From Pyrinomonadaceae bacterium (lineage in GTDB: Bacteria > Acidobacteriota > Blastocatellia > Pyrinomonadales > Pyrinomonadaceae), in contig JACCTF010000896.1 of the NCBI GenBank assembly GCA_013812565.1, forward strand, positions 1 to 5,336: a DNA stretch of 5,336 nucleotides, given 5' to 3'. The notes below the pieces were generated by a model that was not told the DNA's origin, did no database searches, and worked only from the letters and a program-made list of their open reading frames with translations. Positions 1 through 5,336 of this stretch are shown here, in pieces. Numbering within the stretch: the stretch's first letter is position 1; each line of letters begins with the position of its first letter. The position numbers were made by a program, and so were the translations under genes.

Positions 1-66
1 TTGTTGGCTCATCAGTTCACACAATTGATGGGCATCTTCCCAGACGGCAAGCATTCCTCGCTTCAT
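1..66 (-). CDS. N-terminal fragment of an unidentified protein (runs off left edge)
   Basis: Only the first 22 codons are in the window, beginning MKRGMLAVWEDAHQ and ending LMSQQ at the edge with no stop. The start is well supported: an AAGGAGG Shine-Dalgarno sequence lies at 72-78, five bases before the ATG at 64-66, and a plausible sigma-70 promoter lies at 113-141. The reading frame is open to the edge. The visible peptide has no signal-peptide pattern: the short hydrophobic patch MLAV is followed at once by charged residues (WEDAH). A cytoplasmic protein is therefore likelier than a secreted one. It lies 93 nt downstream of the LolA-like gene on the same strand, but its own promoter candidate suggests it may be transcribed separately. 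Too little is visible to name a family. A chance frame is possible but unlikely with so strong a ribosome site. Confidence 0.65.
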   Translation of the reverse strand, partial: MKRGMLAVWEDAHQLCELMSQQ

Positions 67-69
67 TGC

Positions 70-86
70 GGCCTCCTTGAAAGGCC
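70..86 (-). promoter_or_regulatory. Possible hairpin over the ribosome-binding site of the left-edge gene
   Basis: Read on the minus strand, GGCCT and AGGCC form a 5-bp inverted repeat (82-86 and 70-74) around a seven-base loop. The AAGGAGG ribosome site at 72-78 is split between the loop and the 3' arm. In mRNA this could partly hide the site and lower or tune initiation. The stem is short, although four of its five pairs are G-C, so it may form only transiently. No known riboswitch or leader-peptide pattern is visible upstream. Confidence 0.25.
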
Positions 87-112
87 GAATTATCGTGTAA
101 TGCACGGTCATC

Positions 113-141
113 ATTGTAAAGTGGTATCAGACCTCATACAA
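113..141 (-). promoter_or_regulatory. Candidate sigma-70 promoter for the left-edge gene
   Basis: On the minus strand a TACAAT -10 box (113-118, five of six matches to TATAAT) follows a weak TTGTAT -35 box (136-141, three of six matches) with a 17-bp spacer. Transcription would start near position 105-107. That gives a leader of about 40 nt containing the ribosome-site hairpin at 70-86. The promoter lies in the 93-nt gap after the LolA-like gene, which argues that the edge gene can be transcribed independently. The weak -35 box keeps confidence low. Confidence 0.35.
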
Positions 142-159
142 CGTTTACCAAAAAATCTG

Positions 160-990
160 CTACCGCGCGGCGGGTTTGCTGAACTTCGCATCATCAACCG
201 GAACGTTGTGTTTCACATCGGTGAATTTAATAATGAAATCTCCGGCCGCAGAAGACTGACGCACTGTGAACGGCATCTTCACGCCATCCACCTCTCTGTA
301 ATCGTCAAAGGTTGATTGAGTCGGAAACTTACCCTGGGAAGTTTCCGCTTCGAAGTCGTAGCGGATCAGCAACCCCGTCTGGGTATCAAAAAACATCTTT
401 TCTGGGCCACCCCCGGCGGGTGTTGCCTCTATCAGATAAGCTTCTCGCTCGCCGACTTTCTCTTTGCCCTTGACACTCATTTGAGGGTATAGCTGCTTGA
501 GCTTGATCTCCCGGTGAAGTTCAGCCCCGCGCTTCATCATCGCTAATTCTGCCCCGCTCACCTCGCGCAATCCCTCCTGCGGGTTTTGTGACCAACCTGT
601 GGTGCCGTCATAGCCTCTTTGAACGACGCCGAAACCTGGAATTTCGAGATTGAATACCGTTTTGTTGGGAGCTTTATTGTACGCTTCGATGGGCGCACTG
701 ACGCCCATGGCCGATATGTCAAACGTCCCTTTGGCGGCGCGACTCGTCAGTTTCTCAAACGCGGCTTTGCCGCCCAGCGCTTGAACGTACTTGTCAAGTA
801 TCTGATCTGCCGTGGGCATCGCGGCAGAGGTTGTGGCCGTCGCTGTCGGAGCTTTCGTCGCTGTCGGAGCTTTCGTTGCCGGCGTAGAAGCCGCCGGACT
901 TTGAGGCGCGGGCTTCGGCTGAGTGGTCTGCGCGATGCCGAAGGCGGCCATCGCGATTATCAAACTTGTAACCATCAATATACGCTTCAT
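160..990 (-). CDS. Exported LolA-like (outer-membrane lipoprotein-sorting-type) protein
   Basis: A complete 276-residue protein. Residues 1-20 form a clear Sec signal peptide: MKR, then a hydrophobic core, ending in GIA with likely cleavage before Q21. Residues 21-57 are a Pro/Ala/Thr-rich linker containing the repeated block TKAPTA. The folded domain starts near residue 60 with ADQILDKYVQALGGKAAFEK and continues to the end. It shows beta-rich segments typical of the LolA/LolB-like fold, such as the RGYDGTTGWSQNP stretch, FFDTQTGLLIRYD and DDYREVDGVKMPFTVRQ. LolA itself carries lipoproteins across the periplasm. This is a divergent relative whose cargo cannot be read from sequence, so a general periplasmic lipid- or lipoprotein-binding role is inferred. 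No lipobox cysteine is present, so it should be soluble or simply exported. The start is supported by AAGGGA at 998-1003, seven bases before the ATG. The S9 peptidase gene ends 94 nt upstream on the same strand. I recall similar proteins in Acidobacteriota, often as paralogues. Confidence 0.8.
   Translation of the reverse strand: MKRILMVTSLIIAMAAFGIAQTTQPKPAPQSPAASTPATKAPTATKAPTATATTSAAMPTADQILDKYVQALGGKAAFEKLTSRAAKGTFDISAMGVSAPIEAYNKAPNKTVFNLEIPGFGVVQRGYDGTTGWSQNPQEGLREVSGAELAMMKRGAELHREIKLKQLYPQMSVKGKEKVGEREAYLIEATPAGGGPEKMFFDTQTGLLIRYDFEAETSQGKFPTQSTFDDYREVDGVKMPFTVRQSSAAGDFIIKFTDVKHNVPVDDAKFSKPAAR
841..876. repeat. Two perfect copies of an 18-bp tandem repeat inside the LolA-like gene
   Basis: The unit CGCTGTCGGAGCTTTCGT (plus-strand reading) occurs at 841-858 and again, identical, at 859-876. 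Its length is a multiple of three, so it keeps the frame. It encodes TKAPTA twice (residues 39-50) in the linker between the signal peptide and the folded domain. Identity at every third codon position suggests a recent duplication by replication slippage rather than selection on the peptide alone. Confidence 0.9.
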
Positions 991-1066
991 AAGGTTGTCC
1001 CTTCTTGGCTAAAACTAATATCTGTTAAGACTTGCGTTCGAGTGGGGCGCTCGCTGGATTGTCCGT

Positions 1067-1082
1067 CTTGTCACTTGTCACT
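1067..1082. repeat. Short heptamer tandem repeat after the S9 peptidase gene
   Basis: CTTGTCA occurs twice in tandem (1067-1073, 1074-1080) and is followed by a partial third copy, CT. Read on the minus strand it is GTGACAA-type, lying directly after the stop codon of the S9 peptidase gene. Heptanucleotide tandem repeats are known from intergenic DNA of several bacteria. At 2.3 copies this one could be a remnant or chance. Confidence 0.4.
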
Positions 1083-1084
1083 GT

Positions 1085-2986
1085 TTACGCGGGGTCCCCA
1101 AGCACGTTGCCCGCTTGGAGTGCCCTTGTTACCTCTGTGTCGTTGAGATGCTTCTTCAAGAACTGCTCCATCGCTTCGTATACCACGAAGCGGTTCTCTT
1201 CGTTCGCGAAGCCATGCCCTTCGTTCTCTTTGACAATGTACTCAACGACCACCCCGCGTTTTTTGAGCGCCTCAACAATCTGGTTTGACTCCGCGATGTT
1301 GACGCGCGGGTCTTGCGCTCCCTGGATCACCAGCAGCGGCGCTTTGATCTTGTCAACGTGGAAGACGGGCGAGGTCGCTTCCATCTCCGTCTTGTCCTTT
1401 TCGGGATCGCCGACCATCTCGTACATCATCTCAAGGTACGGCTTCCAGTAGGGAGGAAGGGTCTCCATAAAGGTAAAGAGATTTGATACTCCCACGTAGT
1501 CAACTCCGCAGGCATATAGATCAGGCGTGAACGTGAGACCGGCGAGCGTCGCATATCCACCATAGCTCGCGCCGTAAATCGCGACGCGCGCGGGATCGGC
1601 GATGCCCTGCTTGATCAGCCAATTCACGCCGTCCGTGATGTCGTTCTGCATCTCCTTGCCCCACTGCTTGAAGGACGACTCCCAAAACTTGCGACCATAT
1701 CCGGTTGAGCCACGAAAGTTAATCTGCAACACGGCGAAACCGCGATTAGCGAGAAACTGCACTTCCGGGTTGAAGCCCCACGCATCCCTATACCACGGGC
1801 CGCCGTGTGGGTTCACAACCACCGGCAAGTTCTTCGCTTCGCTTCCTTTCGGCACGGTGAGATAGCCGTGGACCTTCAAGCCGTCGCGTGAAGTGAAGAA
1901 GATCGGCTTCATCTCTGCTAGATCTTCTTCACGCAGCCACGGGCTAACATCGCTCAGCTTCGTCAATTTGTCAGTTGCTTTTTCATAAAGGTAGTAAGCG
2001 CCGAGCGAGCGGTCGCTGTAGGTGCGGATTATGAACATATCCTCCGCTTTGTTGCGGCCCGCAACTGAGATTTCATACTTGGGAAGTTTCGCCGTCAAAC
2101 TCTGAAAAATCTTCTCCATCTCCGCATCAAGAAATTTCCGTTCGCGCTTCCATGTGGTGTATGTGATCGTCGTCAGCACCTTGCGCCTTCTTGAATACGA
2201 CAGGTTAGAGATGTCAACCTCCGGGTGCTCAAACAGCGTTTCCATCTCTTTGCCCTGCACCGGATCAAACTTAACAACGGCGAGTTTGTCTCGCTTGAAA
2301 TTGGAGAGCGCGTAGAGATATTTGTTGTCAAAGGTGAAGAAGAGCGGCGCGATTGTTTCTTTGAAGTTCGTGGTGAGCACCGGCTGAAAAGGTCCTTCTT
2401 CCGTCTCGCGGTACAACAGGGTTGTATTGACGCCGTCGGTAGTAGTCGCCGCGCGAATCCGGCCGTCATGATCCGTGTGCCACCCCTGAATGTTGCCGGG
2501 GTTCTCGGCCACCAAACGCAGCTCGCCGGTCGTGACGTTGAGACGATAGACATCGAAGATTTGCGGATCGCGTTTGTTAAGCGCCACGAGCATCTCCGTA
2601 TCGTTGTCTTCGAGGTCGTCAACGATCCTGGCTTGTACCTTCTCGAAAGGCGTTAAATCTTTCAAGTTGTTGCCGTCCGTATCGACCGCCACAACGTGGT
2701 AGTTTTCATCACCGGCGAAGTCCTTAACATAGATAATCCGGTTTTTGCCTTTCCAGAAATATCCGGCGATGTCGCGTTCGGTCTCGTTCGTGACGCGCGT
2801 CGCTTTGTTTACCCCTGCGTCTGCTCCGAGGTTTGCCTCCGCGGATCGCACAAAAACGTTCATGCGATTCATATGCGGCTGCATGAAAGCAATGAGCTGA
2901 CCGTTCGGAGATAAGGAGTAGTTTGACTGCTGCGGGTTTCTAAAAAAGTCTCTTAGCAAAATTTCTTTGTCGATATTATCTGTCAT
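1085..2986 (-). CDS. S9 family serine peptidase (prolyl oligopeptidase / acylaminoacyl-peptidase type)
   Basis: A complete peptidase of 633 residues from the chosen start. Residues about 15-360 resemble the beta-propeller that restricts access to short peptides, and residues about 363-620 are the alpha/beta-hydrolase domain. The catalytic set is intact: nucleophile S474 in GASYGG, acid D559 in QGAQDPRV, base H591 in NEGHGF, with NPHGGPW (HGG at 394-396) as the oxyanion-hole loop. Family members cleave dipeptides or acylated residues from short peptides. The precise specificity here is not readable. No signal peptide is visible, so it should act in the cytoplasm. The frame stays open to a GTG at 3019 (11 more residues). 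I chose the ATG at 2986 because AGGTG at 2995-2999 lies eight bases upstream, while the GTG has only a poor ribosome site. It is divergent from the 85-residue gene and lies 94 nt upstream of the LolA-like gene. Confidence 0.93.
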   Translation of the reverse strand: MTDNIDKEILLRDFFRNPQQSNYSLSPNGQLIAFMQPHMNRMNVFVRSAEANLGADAGVNKATRVTNETERDIAGYFWKGKNRIIYVKDFAGDENYHVVAVDTDGNNLKDLTPFEKVQARIVDDLEDNDTEMLVALNKRDPQIFDVYRLNVTTGELRLVAENPGNIQGWHTDHDGRIRAATTTDGVNTTLLYRETEEGPFQPVLTTNFKETIAPLFFTFDNKYLYALSNFKRDKLAVVKFDPVQGKEMETLFEHPEVDISNLSYSRRRKVLTTITYTTWKRERKFLDAEMEKIFQSLTAKLPKYEISVAGRNKAEDMFIIRTYSDRSLGAYYLYEKATDKLTKLSDVSPWLREEDLAEMKPIFFTSRDGLKVHGYLTVPKGSEAKNLPVVVNPHGGPWYRDAWGFNPEVQFLANRGFAVLQINFRGSTGYGRKFWESSFKQWGKEMQNDITDGVNWLIKQGIADPARVAIYGASYGGYATLAGLTFTPDLYACGVDYVGVSNLFTFMETLPPYWKPYLEMMYEMVGDPEKDKTEMEATSPVFHVDKIKAPLLVIQGAQDPRVNIAESNQIVEALKKRGVVVEYIVKENEGHGFANEENRFVVYEAMEQFLKKHLNDTEVTRALQAGNVLGDPA

Positions 2987-2994
2987 ATATTGAG

Positions 2995-2999
2995 CACCT
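2995..2999 (-). promoter_or_regulatory. Ribosome-binding site that decides the S9 peptidase start
   Basis: AGGTG on the minus strand sits eight bases before the ATG at 2984-2986. The longer alternative, a GTG at 3017-3019, is preceded only by TAAGCG directly against the codon, which is not a usable Shine-Dalgarno arrangement. The site would also lie inside the coding sequence if the GTG were used. Confidence 0.55.
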
Positions 3000-3052
3000 A
3001 CGTCCAGTTGATTAAACACCGCTTACGATGAACCAATATGCCACAATGCCTC

Positions 3053-3066
3053 TACACTAATGTGTA
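3053..3066. promoter_or_regulatory. Candidate operator: TACAC-N4-GTGTA inverted repeat between divergent genes
   Basis: A perfect 5-bp inverted repeat with a four-base spacer (TACACTAATGTGTA) lies in the 143-bp AT-rich gap between the S9 peptidase gene (minus) and the 85-residue gene (plus). The shape fits a dimeric helix-turn-helix repressor site. For the plus-strand gene a weak promoter can be drawn just downstream (TTGCGT at 3072-3077, 16-bp spacer, TATTTA at 3094-3099), each box matching consensus at only three positions. No convincing promoter was found for the S9 gene. Such short dyads arise by chance, so this is only a candidate. Confidence 0.25.
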
Positions 3067-3129
3067 TTTAGTTGCGTAAATTTATGACCACGGTATTTAC
3101 CAAACGATTCTCGCAATGACGCCCTATAT

Positions 3130-3387
3130 ATGATCTTTATCCAGCCAGGGATGTACGTGGTGATCGAACAGCTTGAACACAACCAAGCTCCGCATCCGAT
3201 TCCATTAGCGAATGGGTTCTCAAAAGAGTTTGCTTACCTCGTGTTGGGGGTGTACTCGCCTTCGGAAACAAGCGAGGCATATTTCATTTTGTCCAACGAC
3301 AAAAACGAGATTTGGTTTATCTCAAACCGCCACTTGAGAACGCACAAGATTCTGCCACAGAGCAACGACTTCAGGATCGATCTATAA
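3130..3387 (+). CDS. Small conserved-looking protein of unknown function (85 aa)
   Basis: I do not recognise a named family. The protein starts MIFIQPGMYVVIEQLEHNQ and has mixed, non-repetitive composition with alternating hydrophobic strands (MYVVIEQL, AYLVLGVY, AYFILSND, EIWFISNRHL). This suggests a small beta-rich cytoplasmic domain without a signal peptide or membrane segment. Several features make it a real gene: it fills a gap between two well-supported genes without overlapping either, it has no long competing frame on the other strand, and it has a globular-type sequence. The start must be 3130 or the internal ATG at 3151, because a stop at 3085-3087 closes the frame and no other start codon lies between. 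Neither start has a clear Shine-Dalgarno sequence. It is the only plus-strand gene here, divergent from the S9 peptidase and convergent with the M28 peptidase (54-nt gap, no obvious terminator). Its bases appear less GC-rich than those of its neighbours. Confidence 0.7.
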   Translation: MIFIQPGMYVVIEQLEHNQAPHPIPLANGFSKEFAYLVLGVYSPSETSEAYFILSNDKNEIWFISNRHLRTHKILPQSNDFRIDL

Positions 3388-3441
3388 GGTAAGCCGCACA
3401 ACCCACGTCATACTTTCCGTTTAGCACACACTTCAACTGCA

Positions 3442-4875
3442 TCAGCGCACGGGACGCGGGAACACTACCCGACTGCGATGGCCCTGTTGATCAACGGCGC
3501 GCACGCCAAAGAAGTAATTATCCTTTGACATGCCGCGCATGGTGTAACTCGTGACACCTCCAACCATCTGCGAATTTGTCCACAAAGAGTCCGCCGTGTC
3601 GCGCCACACTATCTCATAACCGGCAAGATCAGGCTCGGTGTTTGCCGCCCACTGCAAATCTGTATCGTTGGTTAAGCGACGGGTCACAATGCGAACATCC
3701 TTCGGCGCGGCAGGCGCGCGGGCGAGCGTTGCGAGCGCCGCGGCGTTGGCGCGGGCCACCTGCGCAATGTAAGCGAAGTCCACAAACTCCGGCAGGTCGC
3801 CGTAGACCGTGCCCTTCTCGGAGCGTACATTTTGATGCTGATGATTGTAGTTCTCATTCGGTTCGCAAAAGCGCACGGCCGCGAAGCCGCGTTCGAGAAA
3901 CGGAATATGATCGCCGCCCCGCCCGTAGCGGTCGCGGCGGTAGATGATCTGCACATGCAAGTCAGGCACGTAGCGCTCGCTCGTCTCTTTAATGAAGCGC
4001 GCGAGCTGCCGAGCCGGGGAATCGTTTTCGCCGCCGACGCTTTGGCGCAACTTCGCTTGTTCTGGAGTTTCATCCGAAGGCACGCCCTCCGAGAAGACGC
4101 GTAACCGACGGCGGTCGCGCACGCCGTTTACGCCGAGCGTATTGCCCACAATGTCATTCGTGAACATCGCTTCGATATTCAACCCCTTCTGCTTTGCCTG
4201 TTCGGCGAAGTAGGCCGCGCCGAGCAAGCCTTGTTCTTCACCGGCCACGGCCATAAAGATAATCGTCGCATCGAACTCTCTCTTCGCCATTACGCGCGCC
4301 ATCTCAAGCACGGCGGCGACGCCCGACGCATCGTCGTTAGCACCCGGCGCATCGCACTCGCCGTCCGTCGGACTACCGCACATCGAATCGTAATGGCCGC
4401 TCACGACGTAGATGCGATCCTGTGATTGAGTCTGCCTGCCGCGAAGCGTCGCAACGACGTTGGTGATAGGCGTGGGACGCGGAATGCGCGTGGCAACCGG
4501 TTGCTCAAACCTTTGCCGTTCGACCGTGAGACGCCCATTCGATTGTTCCTTGATGTGAAGAAACTCGTTATAGATAAAGTCGCGCGCCGCACCGATGCCG
4601 CGTGTCGGATTATCCTGCGCGGACAGTGTGTTGCGCGTGCCGAAGGAGACGAGCTTACGAACCGTGCGCTCGGTGTTTTTGGCATCTATTTCCGCAACGA
4701 TCCGTTTAATCTCCGGATCAAGTGACGCGGTTGAATTCGGCTTTGATGCAGGCGCGCGATTCGCTCGCCTTCGGTCGCGTTGCTGCGCACGTAGAATTTC
4801 CGGCGCGAGGATGCTTGCAAGAAGAATGAGAAGCACGGCCGCAAGCCCCTGCCGCCCACACAACCTTTTTGTCAT
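3442..4875 (-). CDS. Exported M28 family zinc aminopeptidase-like protein with C-terminal FN3-like domain
   Basis: A complete 477-residue protein. Residues 1-30 are a signal peptide (MTKRLCGRQG, then a Leu/Ala core, ending ILRA before QQ), so it acts in the periplasm or outside. A basic, low-complexity linker follows to about 50. The M28 domain spans about 55-385 and keeps the di-zinc active site: H161 in SGHYDS, bridging D181 in GANDDASG, general base E213 and ligand E214 in AGEEQG, D241 in TNDIVGN, and a last histidine in NYNHQHQNV (H345 or H347). GGDHIPFLERG (320-330) matches the usual loop before it. Family members remove N-terminal residues from peptides. Residues about 388-477 look like a fibronectin type III domain (APKDVRIV, DLAGYEIVWRD, YFFGVRAVDQQG), probably for substrate or surface binding. 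AAAGGG at 4887-4892 is a slightly distant (11 nt) ribosome site for the ATG. The cyclase gene ends only 39 nt upstream, so co-transcription is possible. Confidence 0.92.
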   Translation of the reverse strand: MTKRLCGRQGLAAVLLILLASILAPEILRAQQRDRRRANRAPASKPNSTASLDPEIKRIVAEIDAKNTERTVRKLVSFGTRNTLSAQDNPTRGIGAARDFIYNEFLHIKEQSNGRLTVERQRFEQPVATRIPRPTPITNVVATLRGRQTQSQDRIYVVSGHYDSMCGSPTDGECDAPGANDDASGVAAVLEMARVMAKREFDATIIFMAVAGEEQGLLGAAYFAEQAKQKGLNIEAMFTNDIVGNTLGVNGVRDRRRLRVFSEGVPSDETPEQAKLRQSVGGENDSPARQLARFIKETSERYVPDLHVQIIYRRDRYGRGGDHIPFLERGFAAVRFCEPNENYNHQHQNVRSEKGTVYGDLPEFVDFAYIAQVARANAAALATLARAPAAPKDVRIVTRRLTNDTDLQWAANTEPDLAGYEIVWRDTADSLWTNSQMVGGVTSYTMRGMSKDNYFFGVRAVDQQGHRSRVVFPRPVR

Positions 4876-4914
4876 TTGGTAGTCAACCCTTTATGGTGAA
4901 GGTAAGAACGATGC

Positions 4915-5336
4915 CTATTGCCACTGAACCTCGAAGAGCGGTACCGGCTCAGTGCGGTTTTTGACTGTTATTGATTCACGCGGCACCAGCGGGTAATGAC
5001 CCGCCGCCGCTCGCGCGGTCGCGTCGCTTAACAGGATTTGGCCGCCCTCGGCGTTTGATTCGAGACGCGCTGCGATGTTCACCGTGTCGCCGATAGCCGT
5101 GTACTCCAGGCGTTGTTCCGACCCTATATAGCCGATGGTCGCTTCGCCCGTGTGAAGCCCGATGCCGACACTAATCTCGTTGAATCCTTCAGCGCGCAGC
5201 TCCTGATTGAGACTGCGCACGCGGTGTTGCATCCCGGCGGCAGCGCTCAAGGCATTCGTCGCATCTTGCGCGGTTACAGTTGGCGCGCCGAACAAAGCCA
5301 TTAAACCGTCACCGATGTATTTATCGAGCGTGCCGC
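4915..5336 (-). CDS. C-terminal part of a class III adenylate/guanylate cyclase (5' end off window)
   Basis: The frame is open to the right edge and encodes 139 residues ending PLFEVQWQ. An internal ATG at 5301 is not the start, because the conserved motif DKYIGDG continues upstream of it. Numbered from the edge, K5 and metal-binding D9 lie in DKYIGDGLMALFGAP, T79 in YTAIGDTVN, and the transition-state pair N86 and R90 in NIAAR. SVGIGLHTGEATIGYIG is the usual central strand and hairpin. The Lys/Thr pair at the base-recognition positions is the class IIIb pattern and points to ATP as substrate, making cyclic AMP. The first metal-binding Asp and any N-terminal sensor, membrane or kinase domain lie outside the window. 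All catalytic residues that should be in this part are present, so the gene looks functional. It is followed after 39 nt by the M28 peptidase gene. Confidence 0.9.
   Translation of the reverse strand, partial: GTLDKYIGDGLMALFGAPTVTAQDATNALSAAAGMQHRVRSLNQELRAEGFNEISVGIGLHTGEATIGYIGSEQRLEYTAIGDTVNIAARLESNAEGGQILLSDATARAAAGHYPLVPRESITVKNRTEPVPLFEVQWQ

Noticed and set aside
145..180. Possible intrinsic terminator at the end of the LolA-like gene (CCGC-CGC-GCGG then a T run on the minus strand)
   Set aside because: The stem is only 4 bp, overlaps the last codons, and is separated from the T run by several bases, so it does not meet the usual terminator shape.
1..315. 104-residue plus-strand open frame at the left edge
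   Set aside because: It overlaps the well-supported LolA-like gene and the edge gene on the other strand, has no ribosome site in view, and its sequence resembles no protein domain.
619..1146. 175-residue plus-strand open frame rich in arginine
   Set aside because: The Arg/Cys/Gly-rich stretch is the antisense reading of the Pro/Ala/Thr linker and its 18-bp repeat. The minus-strand frame has a signal peptide, a ribosome site and a recognisable domain.
2173..2622. 149-residue minus-strand frame within the S9 peptidase gene
   Set aside because: It is an alternate frame of the propeller region with Ser/Arg/Thr-rich sequence and no domain. The main frame is intact, so no frameshift is implied.
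3388..3441. Expected two-way terminator between the convergent small gene and M28 gene
   Set aside because: No inverted repeat with a flanking T or A run could be found in these 54 bases.
3576..4104. Several overlapping frames on both strands within the M28 gene
   Set aside because: They are compositionally biased (Arg/Pro-rich) shadows of the M28 frame, which carries all of its zinc ligands without interruption.
1..5336. Mobile element, CRISPR array, toxin-antitoxin pair, defence or biosynthetic cluster
   Set aside because: No transposase or integrase, regularly spaced repeats, terminal inverted repeats, or accessory-system domains are visible. The gene set reads as ordinary chromosomal peptidase, carrier and signalling genes.

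Overview
The window looks like an ordinary chromosomal stretch of a free-living Gram-negative-type bacterium, most plausibly an Acidobacteriota (Blastocatellia-like). That placement is an inference. It rests mainly on the secreted LolA-like protein with an 'ILDKYVQALGG' opening, a type I associate with that phylum, and on the mix of secreted M28 peptidase, S9 peptidase and class III cyclase genes. No ribosomal or other marker gene is present to confirm it.

Layout, right to left (most genes are on the minus strand): (1) the C-terminal part of a class III nucleotidyl cyclase, cut by the right edge; (2) 39 nt downstream, a complete exported M28 zinc aminopeptidase-like protein with a C-terminal fibronectin-III-like domain; (3) convergent to it on the plus strand, a small 85-residue protein of unknown function; (4) divergent from that small gene, a complete cytoplasmic S9 (prolyl-oligopeptidase type) serine peptidase; (5) 97 nt downstream, an exported LolA-like protein with a low-complexity linker built on an 18-bp tandem duplication; (6) at the left edge, the first 22 codons of a further minus-strand gene. 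This last gene has a perfect Shine-Dalgarno sequence and a plausible promoter.

How they may work together: the M28 enzyme should trim peptides outside the cytoplasm and the S9 enzyme should trim peptides inside, which would fit peptide scavenging. Nothing in the sequence proves they act in one pathway, and the plus-strand small gene separates them. The cyclase and M28 genes could be co-transcribed because of their short gap.

No gene-free stretch exceeds about 150 bases. I see no tRNA, rRNA, CRISPR array, insertion sequence, phage gene or recognisable defence or biosynthetic system. I did not find evidence of an undescribed multi-gene system. The items most worth a second look are the orphan 85-residue protein, the edge gene with its ribosome-site hairpin, and the class IIIb-type active site of the cyclase.
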